A DNA stretch of 64,000 nt from Adiantum capillus-veneris (lineage: Eukaryota; Streptophyta; Polypodiopsida; Polypodiales; Pteridaceae). A model generated the notes under the pieces. It was not told where the DNA came from and did no database searches. It was given only the letters and a program-made list of their open reading frames with translations. Positions 46,433 to 58,350 of this stretch are shown here, piece by piece; the first letter of the stretch is position 1, and each line of letters begins with the position of its first letter. The DNA lies in contig CM043944.1 in NCBI GenBank assembly GCA_014529385.2, forward strand, positions 76,961,884 to 77,025,883, in the 5' to 3' direction. The position numbers were made by a program, and so were the translations under genes.

Positions 46433-46750
46433 GATTTTCGATAGCCTAGTGTAGGGTTTGTCTTGGAAAGGAAAAACTTGAAATTTTCCTCATTTTTTTG
46501 AAAAAAAATTGAAGCTTTTTTGGTAAACAGGTAGTGACTATCTTCTTGTTTTTTTGTAAAAACAAAGAAACTCCATATATACAGAGATATATTCCTGGCT
46601 AGGATATAGTGCCAAGTTGTGTTTTGAGTGGTCATAAGTGAAGGGAGGTTTAGAAAATACCTTAGTAGATAAGTTATAGTATTTTAACTCCCTGGCTCAT
46701 TGTCTTCAATCAATATGAGGCAGTAGGAGTTATTATTTTGTTCATGAACA

Positions 46751-46849
<99 letters not shown>

Positions 46850-48153
46850 TTCCTCAGAGGTCAAATATGACCTATGGGACCAAGAAAACATACATCGTTG
46901 GACCTCTTACTAGAGGAGTACATGGAGAAGCATGGCTAATGTGGACACAACAAAATTTGTGACATATGTCACTTAAGGGAGGGAGAAGGGGAAGATGGCT
47001 TGGGGGTTTTTGGAGCCCAGAATTCTTCGATAATGGCTTTGCCGCCTCGATAGGCAGCCCATTTTCCGGCTGCTCGTGCCTCTCGAACCTTTTGGAGTTC
47101 TTGTTTTTTGACTTTAAGTTGAGCATGTGTCAAGGCTTCGCTTATCCATACTGTGGTGCCCTTGAGGATCCGTGCTTGTTGTAGAAGTGTTATGCGTGCC
47201 TCTTTAGTTTTGAAGACCAAAATGCCTTGGTTGGTGCGGTTGTCATGGTGAACCTTCTCAATTGTGTTGGGGTCAAACTCGGTTGGGTGGATGGCTTGGT
47301 TGAGCTTCACTAGGGTTGAAGTGTAATCATCGTTCTCCCCCCACCAAGTAGAGGGCAGGCCACAGATACAAACAAATAGTGCTATTCCTTCCCGTCGGTG
47401 ACTTTCTTGCATGCACTCTTCTACTTTCGAGGAGACCGCAACGGTTACTTCTCGGACTTGGGTGGCAAGTTTGGCCATGCTTGCGGTGAAGGTGTTTTCG
47501 TCTTCCTTTGCTTTGGCGAGACGGTGCTCGCTATCATCTTGCTTTTGAGACTCCAAGGAGGAGAAACGTGCCTCAAGGGCTGCAAGACGCGCCTTGAGCT
47601 CTGCGTTCTGGTCCTTGAGCTCTCGAATTTGAGAGTGGAGGCGGTCCATCGGATCCACCCATGGGGTGGGCATGAAGAGCTGTGTCGGCTTGATTGAAGA
47701 GAGAGAGCCTCCTCGTTGCATTGTACACAGGTTTTCTTTCCCCTTTGTGGCCGAAGCACTGATTTTTTTTCTTTGTGGGAAGAGTCGCTTATATTAGGTT
47801 AGGGTAATGAGAATCGGTTCAGGTAATTTGAAACGATGTTTTTTGCAGGGGCCGTGGACAGCGGTTGTGGGATGGACGGGATGAGCGCGTAGGGGGGAGA
47901 TGGCTGGGCTGGATGAGCACGAGGAAGGGGCGATGGCTGGGGGCTGGACGGAAGCGGCGACAGTGGGTGAGGCAGCGCCACATGAGGTCACGCGAGACAG
48001 AATTGACAGCATGCCTGAGGCAAGTTGGCCTGAGGCAACGTTGGTTTGATGAAGGGTAGCAGGGGTAGAACTAGCTGTGTGTGACCTCCCGCAGGGCTGC
48101 CCCTCGTCCCAGGGAGGCCAGCGGCGTCAAGGGTTTTCTGGCTATGGCTTCTC

Positions 48154-48213
<60 letters not shown>
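46751..48213 (-). mobile_element. ORF1-only retroelement-like unit F1 (minus)
   Basis: In minus-strand order: (CT)n block 48212-48155, a 5' UTR with a conserved GC-rich block (48119-48083), one intact ORF (47721-46969), a short 3' UTR ending in near-palindrome GGTCAAATATGACC (46872-46859), then (CT)n(CA)n (46843-46752). Unit F2 next door has the same order and nearly the same length. No RT. It could be a non-autonomous LINE derivative carrying only ORF1. Confidence 0.5.
46969..47721 (-). CDS. coiled-coil plus RNA-binding-like protein (250 aa), ORF1p-like
   Basis: Intact frame from ATG 47721 (MQRGGSLSSIKPTQLF) to a stop at 46969. Residues about 25-60 form heptad-rich coiled coil (LHSQIRELKDQNAELKARLA). 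Residues about 110-205 look like an RRM-type fold (IALFVCICGLPSTWWG ... NRTNQGILVFKTKEAR). Residues about 205-235 form a basic helical C-terminus (AGKWAAYRGGKAII) and the tail is Pro/Ser/Lys. The coil-RRM-CTD order is that of L1-type ORF1 nucleic-acid chaperones. The start is supported by alignment with the F2 Met. I do not recognise a named host gene. Confidence 0.55.
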   Translation of the reverse strand: MQRGGSLSSIKPTQLFMPTPWVDPMDRLHSQIRELKDQNAELKARLAALEARFSSLESQKQDDSEHRLAKAKEDENTFTASMAKLATQVREVTVAVSSKVEECMQESHRREGIALFVCICGLPSTWWGENDDYTSTLVKLNQAIHPTEFDPNTIEKVHHDNRTNQGILVFKTKEARITLLQQARILKGTTVWISEALTHAQLKVKKQELQKVREARAAGKWAAYRGGKAIIEEFWAPKTPKPSSPSPSLK

Positions 48214-48286
48214 ATATGATAAAAATAAATTGATACAAGAGATAAAAACACTCCAAGTTGACCACAACTTTTGTGTGGTGTGTGTG

Positions 48287-48331
<45 letters not shown>
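48155..48331. repeat. microsatellite junction between F1 and F2
   Basis: GA 48155-48212 (F1 5' block), 58 bp spacer, then GT 48271-48288 and GA 48290-48331 (F2 3' tail). Confidence 0.95.
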
Positions 48332-48334
<3 letters not shown>

Positions 48335-48473
48335 AATTATCGTCCATGGAGGTCATATATGACCTATAGGACCAGAACAAAACAGTACAAAGGATTTCGT
48401 CTCATACAGATCAGTTAAGGACTGAGAGTCCATCGAGTGGGGAGAAAAAAGATAAGGTGGGATGAACAAAAGT

Positions 48474-49223
48474 CTAAGATGAGGTAGGTGAGGAGGAGGG
48501 GGCCGGTTTGGGAGTTCGAAACTCTTGGATGATGGCTTTGCCTCCTCGGTAAACTGCCCATTTCCCTGCTGTGCGCGCTTCTCGCATCTTTTGGAGTTCG
48601 GTCTTCTTTTGTTTGAGTTGGGTGGGTGTGAGATCTTCGGCAAACCAAATTTTTGTGTCCTTGAGAAGCTTCGATTGCTCAAGGAGCTTGACTCGATCCG
48701 CTTTGGTCTTGAAGGTAAGAATTGCATGGTTGGTGCGATGCTCGTGAGCGAGAGTGGTGATTGTTGCTGGATCCCATTGTATCATGGGGGTTGTTGTTCG
48801 GATGCGATCGAAAGACTTGTGGAACTTGGGGTCCTCTTTTCCTTGCCAATCGCTCGGGAGTCCGCCAATGCGGACATTGAGAGCAATAGCATCTTGTCGT
48901 TGTTGTTCGCGTAGCGTAGACGCCACACGAACTTCGACTTCGCGAAAAATGACATCCTGTACTTGAGTTTTGACCTTCTCTGTGAGGGTGACTTCCGTCT
49001 TCGTATTGAGCTCGATTTCCTTTTGTTCCGTCTTCCCCTTGTTGGAGTCCTCCACTGTGGTGAGGCGAGACTCGATGGCTGCGAGTCTTTCCTTCAAAGC
49101 GTCATTTTCCTTGCGAAGTCTTTCGACTTCATGTTGAAGCCGGGCCATGCTGTCCACCTTTGGGGGTGTTGCCACGACGCCGGCGAATGTGGGCTTCACG
49201 CGAGAAGAGGCCCGAGTGGCCAT
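48474..49223 (-). CDS. coiled-coil plus RNA-binding-like protein (249 aa), paralogue of F1 ORF
   Basis: Start chosen at ATG 49223 (MATRASSRVKPTF), because it aligns with the F1 start; the frame is also open to an earlier ATG at 49259. Coiled coil near residues 28-65 (LQHEVERLRKENDALKERLA), RRM-like part with IALNVRIGGLPSDWQG and RTNHAILTFKTKADR, then KIWFAEDLTPTQLKQKK and AGKWAVYRGGKAII, Pro/Ser tail. By eye about half the positions differ from F1, most in the coil, few in the C-terminal domain, yet both frames are uninterrupted and within one codon of the same length. Confidence 0.55.
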   Translation of the reverse strand: MATRASSRVKPTFAGVVATPPKVDSMARLQHEVERLRKENDALKERLAAIESRLTTVEDSNKGKTEQKEIELNTKTEVTLTEKVKTQVQDVIFREVEVRVASTLREQQRQDAIALNVRIGGLPSDWQGKEDPKFHKSFDRIRTTTPMIQWDPATITTLAHEHRTNHAILTFKTKADRVKLLEQSKLLKDTKIWFAEDLTPTQLKQKKTELQKMREARTAGKWAVYRGGKAIIQEFRTPKPAPSSSPTSS

Positions 49224-49349
49224 GGTGGGTAGTCTCTCAAGAGAAAAAATCACCTTCAAAGGCCTATAATCAACTTTAATTAAAGGAGCTCTCTCTGTGT
49301 AGCAGGTCGAGACTCGGGTGAGCAGAGGCTGAGACTGGCGGGCTTCAAC

Positions 49350-49490
49350 ATGGGCAAGGCTGAGATTGAGATTGGCGAGGCTGAGATTGGCCGGGCCTGG
49401 GCATGGGCCGAGACTGGCGAGGCTGAGATTGGCCGGGCTTGGGCATGGGCCGAGACTGGCGAGGCTGAGATAGGCTGGGGTGAGCAGGGG
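49350..49490. repeat. ~48 bp minisatellite in F2 leader
   Basis: Repeats of GGCGAGGCTGAGATTGGC plus GGGCATGGGCCGAGACT, about three units. Confidence 0.85.
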
Positions 49491-49634
49491 CTGAAACTGA
49501 CGAGCTCTACAGAGAGCGAGAATGCACGTGAGCAGAGCTGGGCGGGGTTGCTACTAGAGATGGGGAGCAGGGCTCTGTGGCCTCCCCTAGGGCTGCCCCC
49601 TCACCCAAGGGAGACCGGAGACATAGTAGGCCGC

Positions 49635-50096
<462 letters not shown>

Positions 50097-50097
<1 letters not shown>

Positions 50098-50391
50098 TTC
50101 TATGATCTTCATCAAAGGTGACCCTATAACGTACATGCAATGGTGCATAAGTCCACCTTAACTCCTTTGTCGTGTTGGTGTTATCATCATTAAGCAGATT
50201 GAAAAATGTATTATTATATATGATAAATAATTTATACATTGATGGAGCATCCATTGTGTAATTGATATTACATGACACAAACATTAACCCAACATTAATC
50301 TTTTTGTGCTTTGAAACATAAGTTAGTTTCAAAAGAATAAAGGCCATATTTTTTGTCCTGCTGTAGCAACACCGCACGGGTCACATACTAG
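50097..50391 (+). mobile_element. Helitron 3' terminus (plus strand)
   Basis: Ends GCACGGGTCACATACTAG at 50391, followed by T, after a degenerate GC hairpin (from about 50357). The final bases match the minus-strand end at 948. The 5' end is not identified; the listed start is only the edge of the GA tract. Confidence 0.55.
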
Positions 50392-50949
50392 TTCTATCAA
50401 AGTGATGACCACCATCCATATCACTTGCCATGAGTCATTGCCCATGAGAGAGTCCATCCAGTGTGAACTCTTGACTAACTGTGACCAGCTGAATTAAATA
50501 TCTATCATGCCCGCCATAAGACCACTCACTGTCCCGGTGAGAGGGAACACTGAAACTAGAGAGAACAATGAAACAAGCAGGAAAATGCGGTACAGTCTGA
50601 CTGAAGAAGGTGATGTGTGGAGAAGATTTTGAGTTCCTAGGAGGCAAATACCAATGAAGCAATGCAGATATTTGCAAGATGTGCTAAAGAAGTAATAACC
50701 CCGCCTCATTGAGGTAGGCTATCCAGAAAGTAGAAATTGAAGATTGCCCAAGATGAACAACTCCCAGAAAGTCACAATGCTAGTTTAAATGCAGCCAAAA
50801 GAGCGAGAAGTTGGCTACCACAAATGGTATTTGTCCGAATAGAAGATAATAAGGAGCCTCTGCCCCAAATAAACTTGTAAAAATTTCCTGGTTTTCTTCA
50901 AGGAAATGCTCAAAATCTAAGTTGAATGCAGCCGGTAAAAGTTTTTTCT

Positions 50950-51320
50950 AACATTGGAGGGTGGAGGGAAGGGTTGAGGAGGTGGGTAGGGGTCTAGTTG
51001 GTAATGAGGGATAGGGAAGAGGGGAGGGGGTAGGTAGGGGAGAGAGGGAGAGGGTAGGTTCAAGGTGGAGGGAGTGGGTGGGTAGATAGGGGCGAGATGG
51101 GGAGGGTAGGGGCGAGATGGAGAGAGGGGGTGTGTAGTGGCGAGGGGAGTGGAGAGGGAAAGGATAGGTACGAGGTGGGAGGGAGGGGGTGGGTAGGGTT
51201 TGGGGGGGGGGGGGGGGGTAGATAGTGGCGAGATAGGGAGGGTAGGGGCAAGATGGGAGGGAGGGGGTGGGCAGGGGCGAGGGCAAGGGAGAGGTGGAGA
51301 GGGGGGAGGGGGTGGGTAGA
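50950..51320 (+). repeat. G-rich minisatellite, G4-prone
   Basis: Plus strand is repeats of GGGAGGGGGTGGGTAGG with a run of about 18 G near 51202-51219. The minus strand gives a proline-rich frame (51504-50917, 195 codons) beginning with a membrane-like segment from decayed K sequence; I regard the frame as a by-product. Confidence 0.85.
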
Positions 51321-51799
51321 AAACAGCCAAGAGCAAGAGAATGCTCAACAATGAGAACATAGCAGATACCATGAGCTGAGTTGTCATAATGGCAACACCG
51401 ATAGCTACAACAAACTTCCTCCTACTATGATCCTTGGCAAGCTCACCAAATTTAAAGGCTTTTACTAAAGGGCTAACTGAGCAATCAGCCTTTGTGACTT
51501 CCACACTTGGTGTTGGATCAGGTGGCTCATTAGACTCAACTATGGTAGAAACACTAGAAAAATGTGTGACCTCAAGCTAATGTTGAATAGATAGTCCATA
51601 ACAAGGCATATACTTGATAGCTTCCAACCACTCTAACAGATCTGTGTTTGATGATTGAGGTGGGGTAGGTTGTTCCAATTTAAGGTTGGATTACGTTGAC
51701 AAAGGACTATATTGTACTACTGGATTCATTCCTCCTTCAAGTAAAATGGGTTTCATGGGGAAGCTAGGAGTATGTATCCACATGGTGTCATTTCCCCAA

Positions 51800-52304
51800 C
51801 CGTAAAGTGCTTTAGTGTGTTGCAACCACGGTCTACCGATGAGCAAAGGAAATCCTCCCTCAATGTGGGAAGGCGAACCACAACAAAATCCAAGCTAAAG
51901 GTGACGTCTTGTAGCTACAGAGGCACCTTGTTCACTATGCCCAAAGGGTAGACTATCCTCTGGTCAGCCAATGTAAATGTGAAGGGATCAGGATGGGTAG
52001 GTTACAGGCCTACGGCCAACATAGTGAACTCATGCATCATGTTGATGCTTGATCCACCATCCACAATCACTCCTGAGAATTTCCACCCCAATATGGATAG
52101 GGTGAGACGAGGGCTTTGACAGTCAGTCAGGGGAGCACAAGGATAGGATATCATATAGGACTGTGATGGTTGCATTGGGAGGTGCTCGCCACTAGGACCT
52201 GCTCTGGGGTAAAGGGACTTAAAGACTACAAGGGTGTCACTTTGAAAAGTTGCATCTAGCCGCAGCATGTCATAGAGCAACACTTGTTGGAAGGTGTTCT
52301 TCAA
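51800..52304 (-). pseudogene. pol: gypsy K protease
   Basis: FSGVIVDGGSSINMMHEFTM with the catalytic Asp in VDGGSS, then LADQRIVYPLGIVNKVPL and LDFVVVRLPTL, the pattern of retropepsin-like domains in plant Ty3/gypsy. A stop follows AVGL at 52002 and further stops follow. Confidence 0.65.
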
Positions 52305-52619
52305 GATTGTCTCTACTGTGAGATTTTCTTTTTCTACCAGTGGTTTCTCGGGTACCTTGATCTGGCACTAGCAGATGGCTTATTGACAGCTTGAAGCGGG
52401 GGTATCTACTAGTGGGATAATGTGTGGGGGAGTTGAACTTGTCGGAAGAGGAGACCCAAAGATGCTCTCTGGGCCGAGTGAGGACACCAGTGGGCTCCTG
52501 GACCTGCTTGAACTTATCATTTGGGGCCACCACATGAGTAGATGGTGACGGTTGAGAGGTGGTGCTAACCGCTATCAAATTGATTTTCAGAAATGTGAAT
52601 TCAGGTTGGCTCGAAGAAG

Positions 52620-53940
52620 TACATGCACGTTGTTTTGGGCAGTCCTTACTATAGTCATCCTAAGACTCAAGGAAATGTTTGCAAGGAAGACGCCCTTCTG
52701 GTAGAGTACATTTGCTTTGGTAATGCCCATATTCCCCGCCTTTGTAGCACAAAATGGGCCGATTGGATGGACGAGTCAGAGGACGACGTGGTTTTTGCTC
52801 CTATTCACGGAGACCGAAGATCAAAGTGTAGAAGCTCCGAGAGGCCGAGGGGGCATTAGCATGATAAAAACTTTGAGATGGGAAAGTGCTCGGCATACCT
52901 TGCATAGGAGGGGTATTCAACAAAGTTGGCATGTGGTTGGTATGGCCATAGGGGAAACCATGTTGGATGCAGGTGCTAACCCTTTTGAAGAGTAGGACCA
53001 AGACTTTGTTGTATATTCTACAATCCCTTTAGGTAGTAGTAATCCTTGTCCTCATGTCCGGACTTTTCGCAAAAGTGGCAATAAATCCGAAGGGGGCAGT
53101 CCTGTGGAGGGTCCCTTAGGAAGCAGCATGAGCTACATCAGACCACAGCCTTAGTCTCCTACTGAGATCTCACGCTTGATTTGGTCCAAGGCCTCATGAT
53201 GTGGAGGCTTCTCCTGTCAAAGAGAGAAGGATCCCTCTTCCTGAAGAGCTCGTTGTAAGTTTAGGGCTTTTAGTTCTCTGTGAAAAGAAGTCAAAGGATC
53301 AGAAGGACTTTCCAAAAACACTGAAGTGGTCTCTACCTAAGGGGAGTCATTGAACATCTTCCTAGCCCCTTCAATCCTGGTAGCAGTCACGACAATCTCG
53401 TCTAGAGTGGATTCAGGTTGGAGACTCTCTCGGAGTTTGTGCCGAGAAGACTCAGATAGAGCCTTCTCTACCCACTTCTTAACCATAAATTTGCATGGTT
53501 ACTGGGGAAGCTTTGCGACAAGAGACTTTGTTCTGGCCATTCGTTCTACAAAAGTCTCGTTTGGTTGGAGCATCACGTAAGCCAGCTCATCCAGAACCTT
53601 CTCTTGAAAGTCCCATGGTGTAAAAGATTCACATAATTACTTTTGTAATGTGGCCCAGGTTGTAAATGGTTCTCTGCAATTGACTCTACCATTTATTTGC
53701 TAAGCCATCCAAGGTTGATGGGAAGAGTACCAGGTAGGCATCTTCTCTACTATTGAGACCACGACCCTTGCAAAGGGATACAAATCTGGGAGCATGGTTG
53801 TCGCCATCCTCTATAGAGAGACCTTTGAAAGCCAGGAGCTTGATGTACACCTTAGCCAGAACACTGGCGAGTTCCTCCATGGCCGTCTGCGCAGGAGCGA
53901 CACCACAACTCAACAGTGGAATCTGAAAAGCATGAGACAT
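52620..53940 (-). pseudogene. gag: gypsy K gag with degenerate zinc knuckles
   Basis: From 53940: MSHAFQIPLLSCGVAPAQ, then FKGLSIEDGDNHAPRFVSL and LVLFPSTLDGLANKW then a stop, the capsid-like Retrotrans_gag pattern. Near 52780-52640 come CYKGGEYGHYQSKC (second Cys replaced by Gly) and a second knuckle ending DYSKDCPKQ with a stop inside. Confidence 0.65.
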
Positions 53941-54602
53941 TAACTAACTCAAAGAAACCAGTATAGACTCTAGCACACTCAGCTCCAGCCCAGAACTCAC
54001 GGGTACAATGGGGGTGTCGAGGCTCAATTATGCAAGGATGGTGCAGGTGTGCTTTGCATGAACTCAAGAGACTCAAGACAAATGACCATACAAAGTAAGT
54101 GATGATAGCGTACCTTACCTTGGAACCAACCACTCATATGTAAGGAGCCACCATAGTCTAGCAGATATCCCAATCTAGCTAAGCTTACCTTCAAACTGAA
54201 GTGGTGGTGATTTGGTCTTGTTGTCCACTAGACCACCATGAATCACTTGCCACGTGTTACTGCCTAGCCGAGAGTCTCCATCCAGAGTGAACTCCGTACG
54301 AAATATGACCAACTGAACTAACTGTTTGTCTTATGCCTATGACATTGTAGCCCTTCTACAACTACACAAATTAAAGTTAACATGGACATACCTTTCGTGC
54401 ATTTGAGTTTACATTTGTCTAGATCCTACGGTTGGACACCCCTTGTGATTTGGGTCCTAGCTTCCCTAAGTAGATTCCCGTGGTCTGGATGCACTAAGAT
54501 TGCATGTCCTCTGTTGTGTGGCCCTATTCATTTCCCTACCTCCACTCTGTAGATTTTGTTGTTTGAGGTGCACTTTAGACTGCATGGGGACGGCCTCGTC
54601 AA

Positions 54603-55147
54603 GGATCCAAAAAATAGCACAATTTTATGTTCAACATGTAAATATCTTTTAGACAACCCTAGGACATGGCTTGAGAAGACAATCTCCAAGTGAGTGTTGA
54701 TTGGTCTGGGTGTATGTGTGCACAATGAATTTACCAGTTCTTATGTATACGAAAGCCAAATCCTAAGAATTACAGTAAACAAGCATTATGATCAAGATTA
54801 CTTTCATATTTATGAAGGCACAAAAGCCAAATGTATCAAGTAGGTGCATAAGCACTTACAAAGCAAGAGATCGGGTAAGATGTATTCACACAATGGGAAC
54901 CTCAAAAGATTTAGAACCAGTACTAGCAATACATAGAGATACACTTTAAGTTCAACTCTTCAATACCATAGTGTGATTTAAATTCAGCATGGTATGAGGT
55001 TGTGAGTACGCTACAACTCCAGCATTGGGTGATGTGTTCCTTCATTCGCCTGTTGAAGGAAATAATGTCTATGTTGATCATGTGTGTCCATTTGTGTGTA
55101 GAGCGCTCGTATAGTGTTGCCAAGCCCTCGCATAAGGTCCTCTTTGA

Positions 55148-55217
<70 letters not shown>

Positions 55218-55262
55218 GTGCGTGTGTGCGTGAGTGCGTGAGTGCGTGAGTGCCTGTGTGCG

Positions 55263-55308
<46 letters not shown>

Positions 55309-55925
55309 GAACTATCCTCAGCATCAACGATGAGCCGGTTAGTGCGAGTGGAGATGGCGGTGTATGAAATCCCTGAGGCCGGGTAAGCAAGAGGCGAGCG
55401 AAATGCATCCATGGCATTTGAGCCATGCAGGAACGCATTTATGCATATGTAAATAGATAGGGTATCCACCAAAACTCGGCACCAAATGTGCATGTGCTAG
55501 TGATGAAGGCATCCACATGTCATAAATCATAGGTGGGCTATGCATGAACAAGCCTAATAAACCACAACAAGAAAAAAGGGGATTTGCATCATATGTTTCC
55601 ACACAGTGGTGGATATATCATATGTGGATTCCTCGAGAAGCAAGGCGGGAAAGTATGAAAGGTGTAGTAGTTCAAAGTTAGGAGGGCTTTGTTCACAACC
55701 ATGTGAAAAGGAAACGGGTAATTCGATGAGATTATAGATCAAGTGTAACCTTGCACAATAGAAAGTTGAGACAATAGCCATGTATGTCTGAGAAACTGGG
55801 GGACTAATTATAATTTCTCCTACCCAGTTAGATGTGCGTGTGGTGTGTGTGTAGAGACACTTAGAGAGTGCAAGAAAATGTGCATATATTTCAATGTGTG
55901 TGTGTGTGTATGAGTGTGAGCCCAT
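54603..55925. repeat. large direct duplication, copy 1
   Basis: Matches 58351-59906 in order and orientation, from GGATCCA...ATGTTCAACAT to GTGTGAGCCC. Copy 2 carries extra segments (about 58386-58565 and 58918-59045). Includes a GT tract 55151-55308 interrupted by GCGTGAGT variants. No coding frame with known motif. Confidence 0.85.
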
Positions 55926-57050
55926 CTCTAAGTATGGCATGATCCAGAGTACTCAAATAAGAAGCATGTGAGTATGCATGTGGGTATGAAGTTGCAAGGA
56001 AGAGTGAGGCAGGTCAATATTAATGAGATAATGGGCCACTAGTTTTTGCCCATGTAGATATGCGCGTGTGTGTGTATATGTGTGTGGTTGGCCATCCCCC
56101 ATCCCTGAGGAGAGGATCCACATGGTGGGAGGTAGGGCCCATCATGTGGGACCCTACCCCCACCCAAATATGAACAATTTAGTGACAAAAATATCCAAAT
56201 AATTAGTATTATGTGTCCAAAGAGGCATTTATCATATGGAAAAAGGTTACCATTTTGGTAAAAGTGGTGCCAATAGGGATAAAATATATACGCATCACAG
56301 TCATAAAACAACCATCTGATTAAGTATACTTTGACAGGTACCGAGTCAAAGATAAATTGCCAGTCTAAGGTAATACAAATATATGATATATGTGCTTGAC
56401 CAGATTAGGAGCAGTGGCCCCAACCCATCCTTTTGGATTAGCAACTCTAGGCCCATTGTATGATGCTAATGCGACCAAAGGCTAGCTAGAAACAAGTGTA
56501 TGTGTGTGTTTAAGAATGATTATCTAAAAATAGTTTAATTTCACAAACTATTGATCATACAATGGGACTAGAGACCAATCAACATGTAAATTACCAAACC
56601 TTATGTATACATTAGATAACAAGTAGATAAAGTTAAGACTACAATTGGCATTTAGACTTGACACTGACATATAGTGTATTACACGTTATTAAAAAAGAAT
56701 CATATATAAGGGTTATCTATCACCGATATAGATAACCGAACAATGGATTATTCTCTATTATTGTTACTGCAGTTGTCCTTGTAATTCCAAGGAAATAATC
56801 TCTTACATGTCACCATCCAAGAAACGCAAGCCCGTCAGAATTGGCATTACTTGGGAAGGTAGGTATCAACGACTCCCTCCCCTTGTTATTGGTGTCAAAA
56901 ATTACAACGAAAACTAACAACATAACTTAGATCAAATATTAAGTAAAGAGAATGAGCCATTTATTTACGATAATGTTTATATCATTTGATTCCAAAAAAA
57001 ATCGAGCAGCATCATATCCTTTGTAAATTGGATCAATTCTCAAAAGTCCA
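55926..57050. other. no recognisable feature
   Basis: AT-rich spacer between the duplicated copies, frames below 91 codons. Confidence 0.5.
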
Positions 57051-58200
57051 GTCTAATGCCATCTCATCCGAGACCTCCACTTGAGGATTAAGGCTCTTTT
57101 AACAGTCATTGGATTAATTTCAAGTAAATGACAAACATTTGTTTCAAGAATTATGTATTTATCCATCAAGAAAGGATAGCATCAAAAAGAACTTTACAAT
57201 TGTGAATTCATTACTATATACTTACCTTCATCAAAAGTGAGTTCCTACATAGAAGTACAGTTTAAGAGAGTTGGTCTTACTAGTATCGGTGGTAAGTCGT
57301 ACTGTATCCTTCTTCTAAATGTTACAGTTATGCATAAGTTCTTGGTATCCTTGAACACAAGATAAATTAGTTCCAAGCTAATAAAGTTGGGTATGGTAGC
57401 CCTGAAATGAAGCTATAATATCCTCAAGTCAAGCATAATGGGCACGGTTTCCTTGAATACAAGGTACCGGCTTTCATCTATTTATGAAATGGTTAACAAC
57501 CAAATATATATTAGTCTATGTATGAAACTCAATGTGTAGAAATTTCGGCAGCCATTCCTTAGTATTTGCTCATCTGTTATGATAAGGGATATGTACATTT
57601 ATTACCCAAGTGCTCATTAGGAGCTATGGTCATTTGTGCATTTCACTCTTGAAGGTATTTTATTTATAGATTCTTCAATGCTCAAAAATGAATACACATT
57701 GGATGGTCGGCACAAATGACCATAGCTCCTAATGAGCGCTTGAGTAATAAATGTAAATATCCCTTATCCATAACATCATTATGTTAAAAAAATCAATCAA
57801 TGCCATCACCTCTGAGACTCTCATGTGAGGTTGTAGGCAACCCACGTAGTGACCATCATTTCCACATACAGTTAATTTTTAATGTGCATTATATCCAGCT
57901 TCAAACCATCAAGAGATATGAATTGGATTGGCATACCAACTTATTCCTATGTAATTGATGTCAATTTTTTGATATATAGCTACACCAAAAAATGTTAATG
58001 TGTAAAAATTTCGTAAGCAGTATTTCGCTTGTATCTGCTTATCATGCTGAAAAAAATCCAGTCACCTACATCTTGTATGAAACCCTCATATGAGGTTGTA
58101 GGCAAACACAGTGATCATATCTGCCTATCCTCCACTGAGAGTTAACTTCACAGAAACCGATGTATGTTCAACTCAAAAACCATATGGATTTCAATCCTGA
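57050..58200. repeat. diverged internal repeats around the MITE
   Basis: A block with AATGTGTARAAATTTCG, then TATYTGCTYATC, then CATRTGAGGTTGTAGGCAA occurs near 57530-57840 (split by the MITE) and 57995-58110. A third weaker relative is near 57050-57095 (GAGACCTCCACTTGAGG). Confidence 0.6.
57576..57776. mobile_element. foldback MITE (~200 bp)
   Basis: Terminal inverted repeats of about 65 bp (57577-57640 and 57711-57775) with three mismatches and one gap; both contain TAAGGGATAT and GCTCATTAGGAGCTATGG. The loop is 70 bp. Ends TGTTATG...CATAACA. The flanks show a 2-3 bp duplication (TC or ATC). A paralogous empty site lies near 58040 (TATCTGCTTATCATGCTGAA). Confidence 0.85.
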
Positions 58201-58350
58201 TTCAATACATTCCCACCTCATAGTACAATATCCAATCCATAACCGCTCCCAGAGATATACCATATATAATGTCATTTATATTTATAACTAGCTATAAATG
58301 AGATACCAAAGGATAGTACCATATGTGGCTATACAAAGACATGGTTTAGG

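Larger units (their letters stand above)
50392..54350 (-). mobile_element. Ty3/gypsy relic K (minus): gag and protease only
   Basis: Gag (53940-53500), two zinc-knuckle relics (52790-52630) and a protease (52080-51800) read on the minus strand. Similar ~115 bp segments at 50405-50520 and 54230-54350 (GACCACCATNNATCACTTGCC, GAGAGTC, CATCCAG) flank it in the same orientation and could be remnants of its LTRs. No RT or integrase was found; that position holds low-complexity G-rich sequence. Confidence 0.55.

Noticed and set aside
50917-51504. 195-codon proline-rich frame with a membrane-like segment (minus)
   Set aside because: Most of it is the complement of a G-rich minisatellite; the N-terminal part lies in decayed gypsy sequence. 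No signal of conservation.
55011-55493. 160-codon frame with His-Thr tract (minus)
   Set aside because: Driven by the GT microsatellite, and the homologous copy 2 does not preserve it outside the tract.
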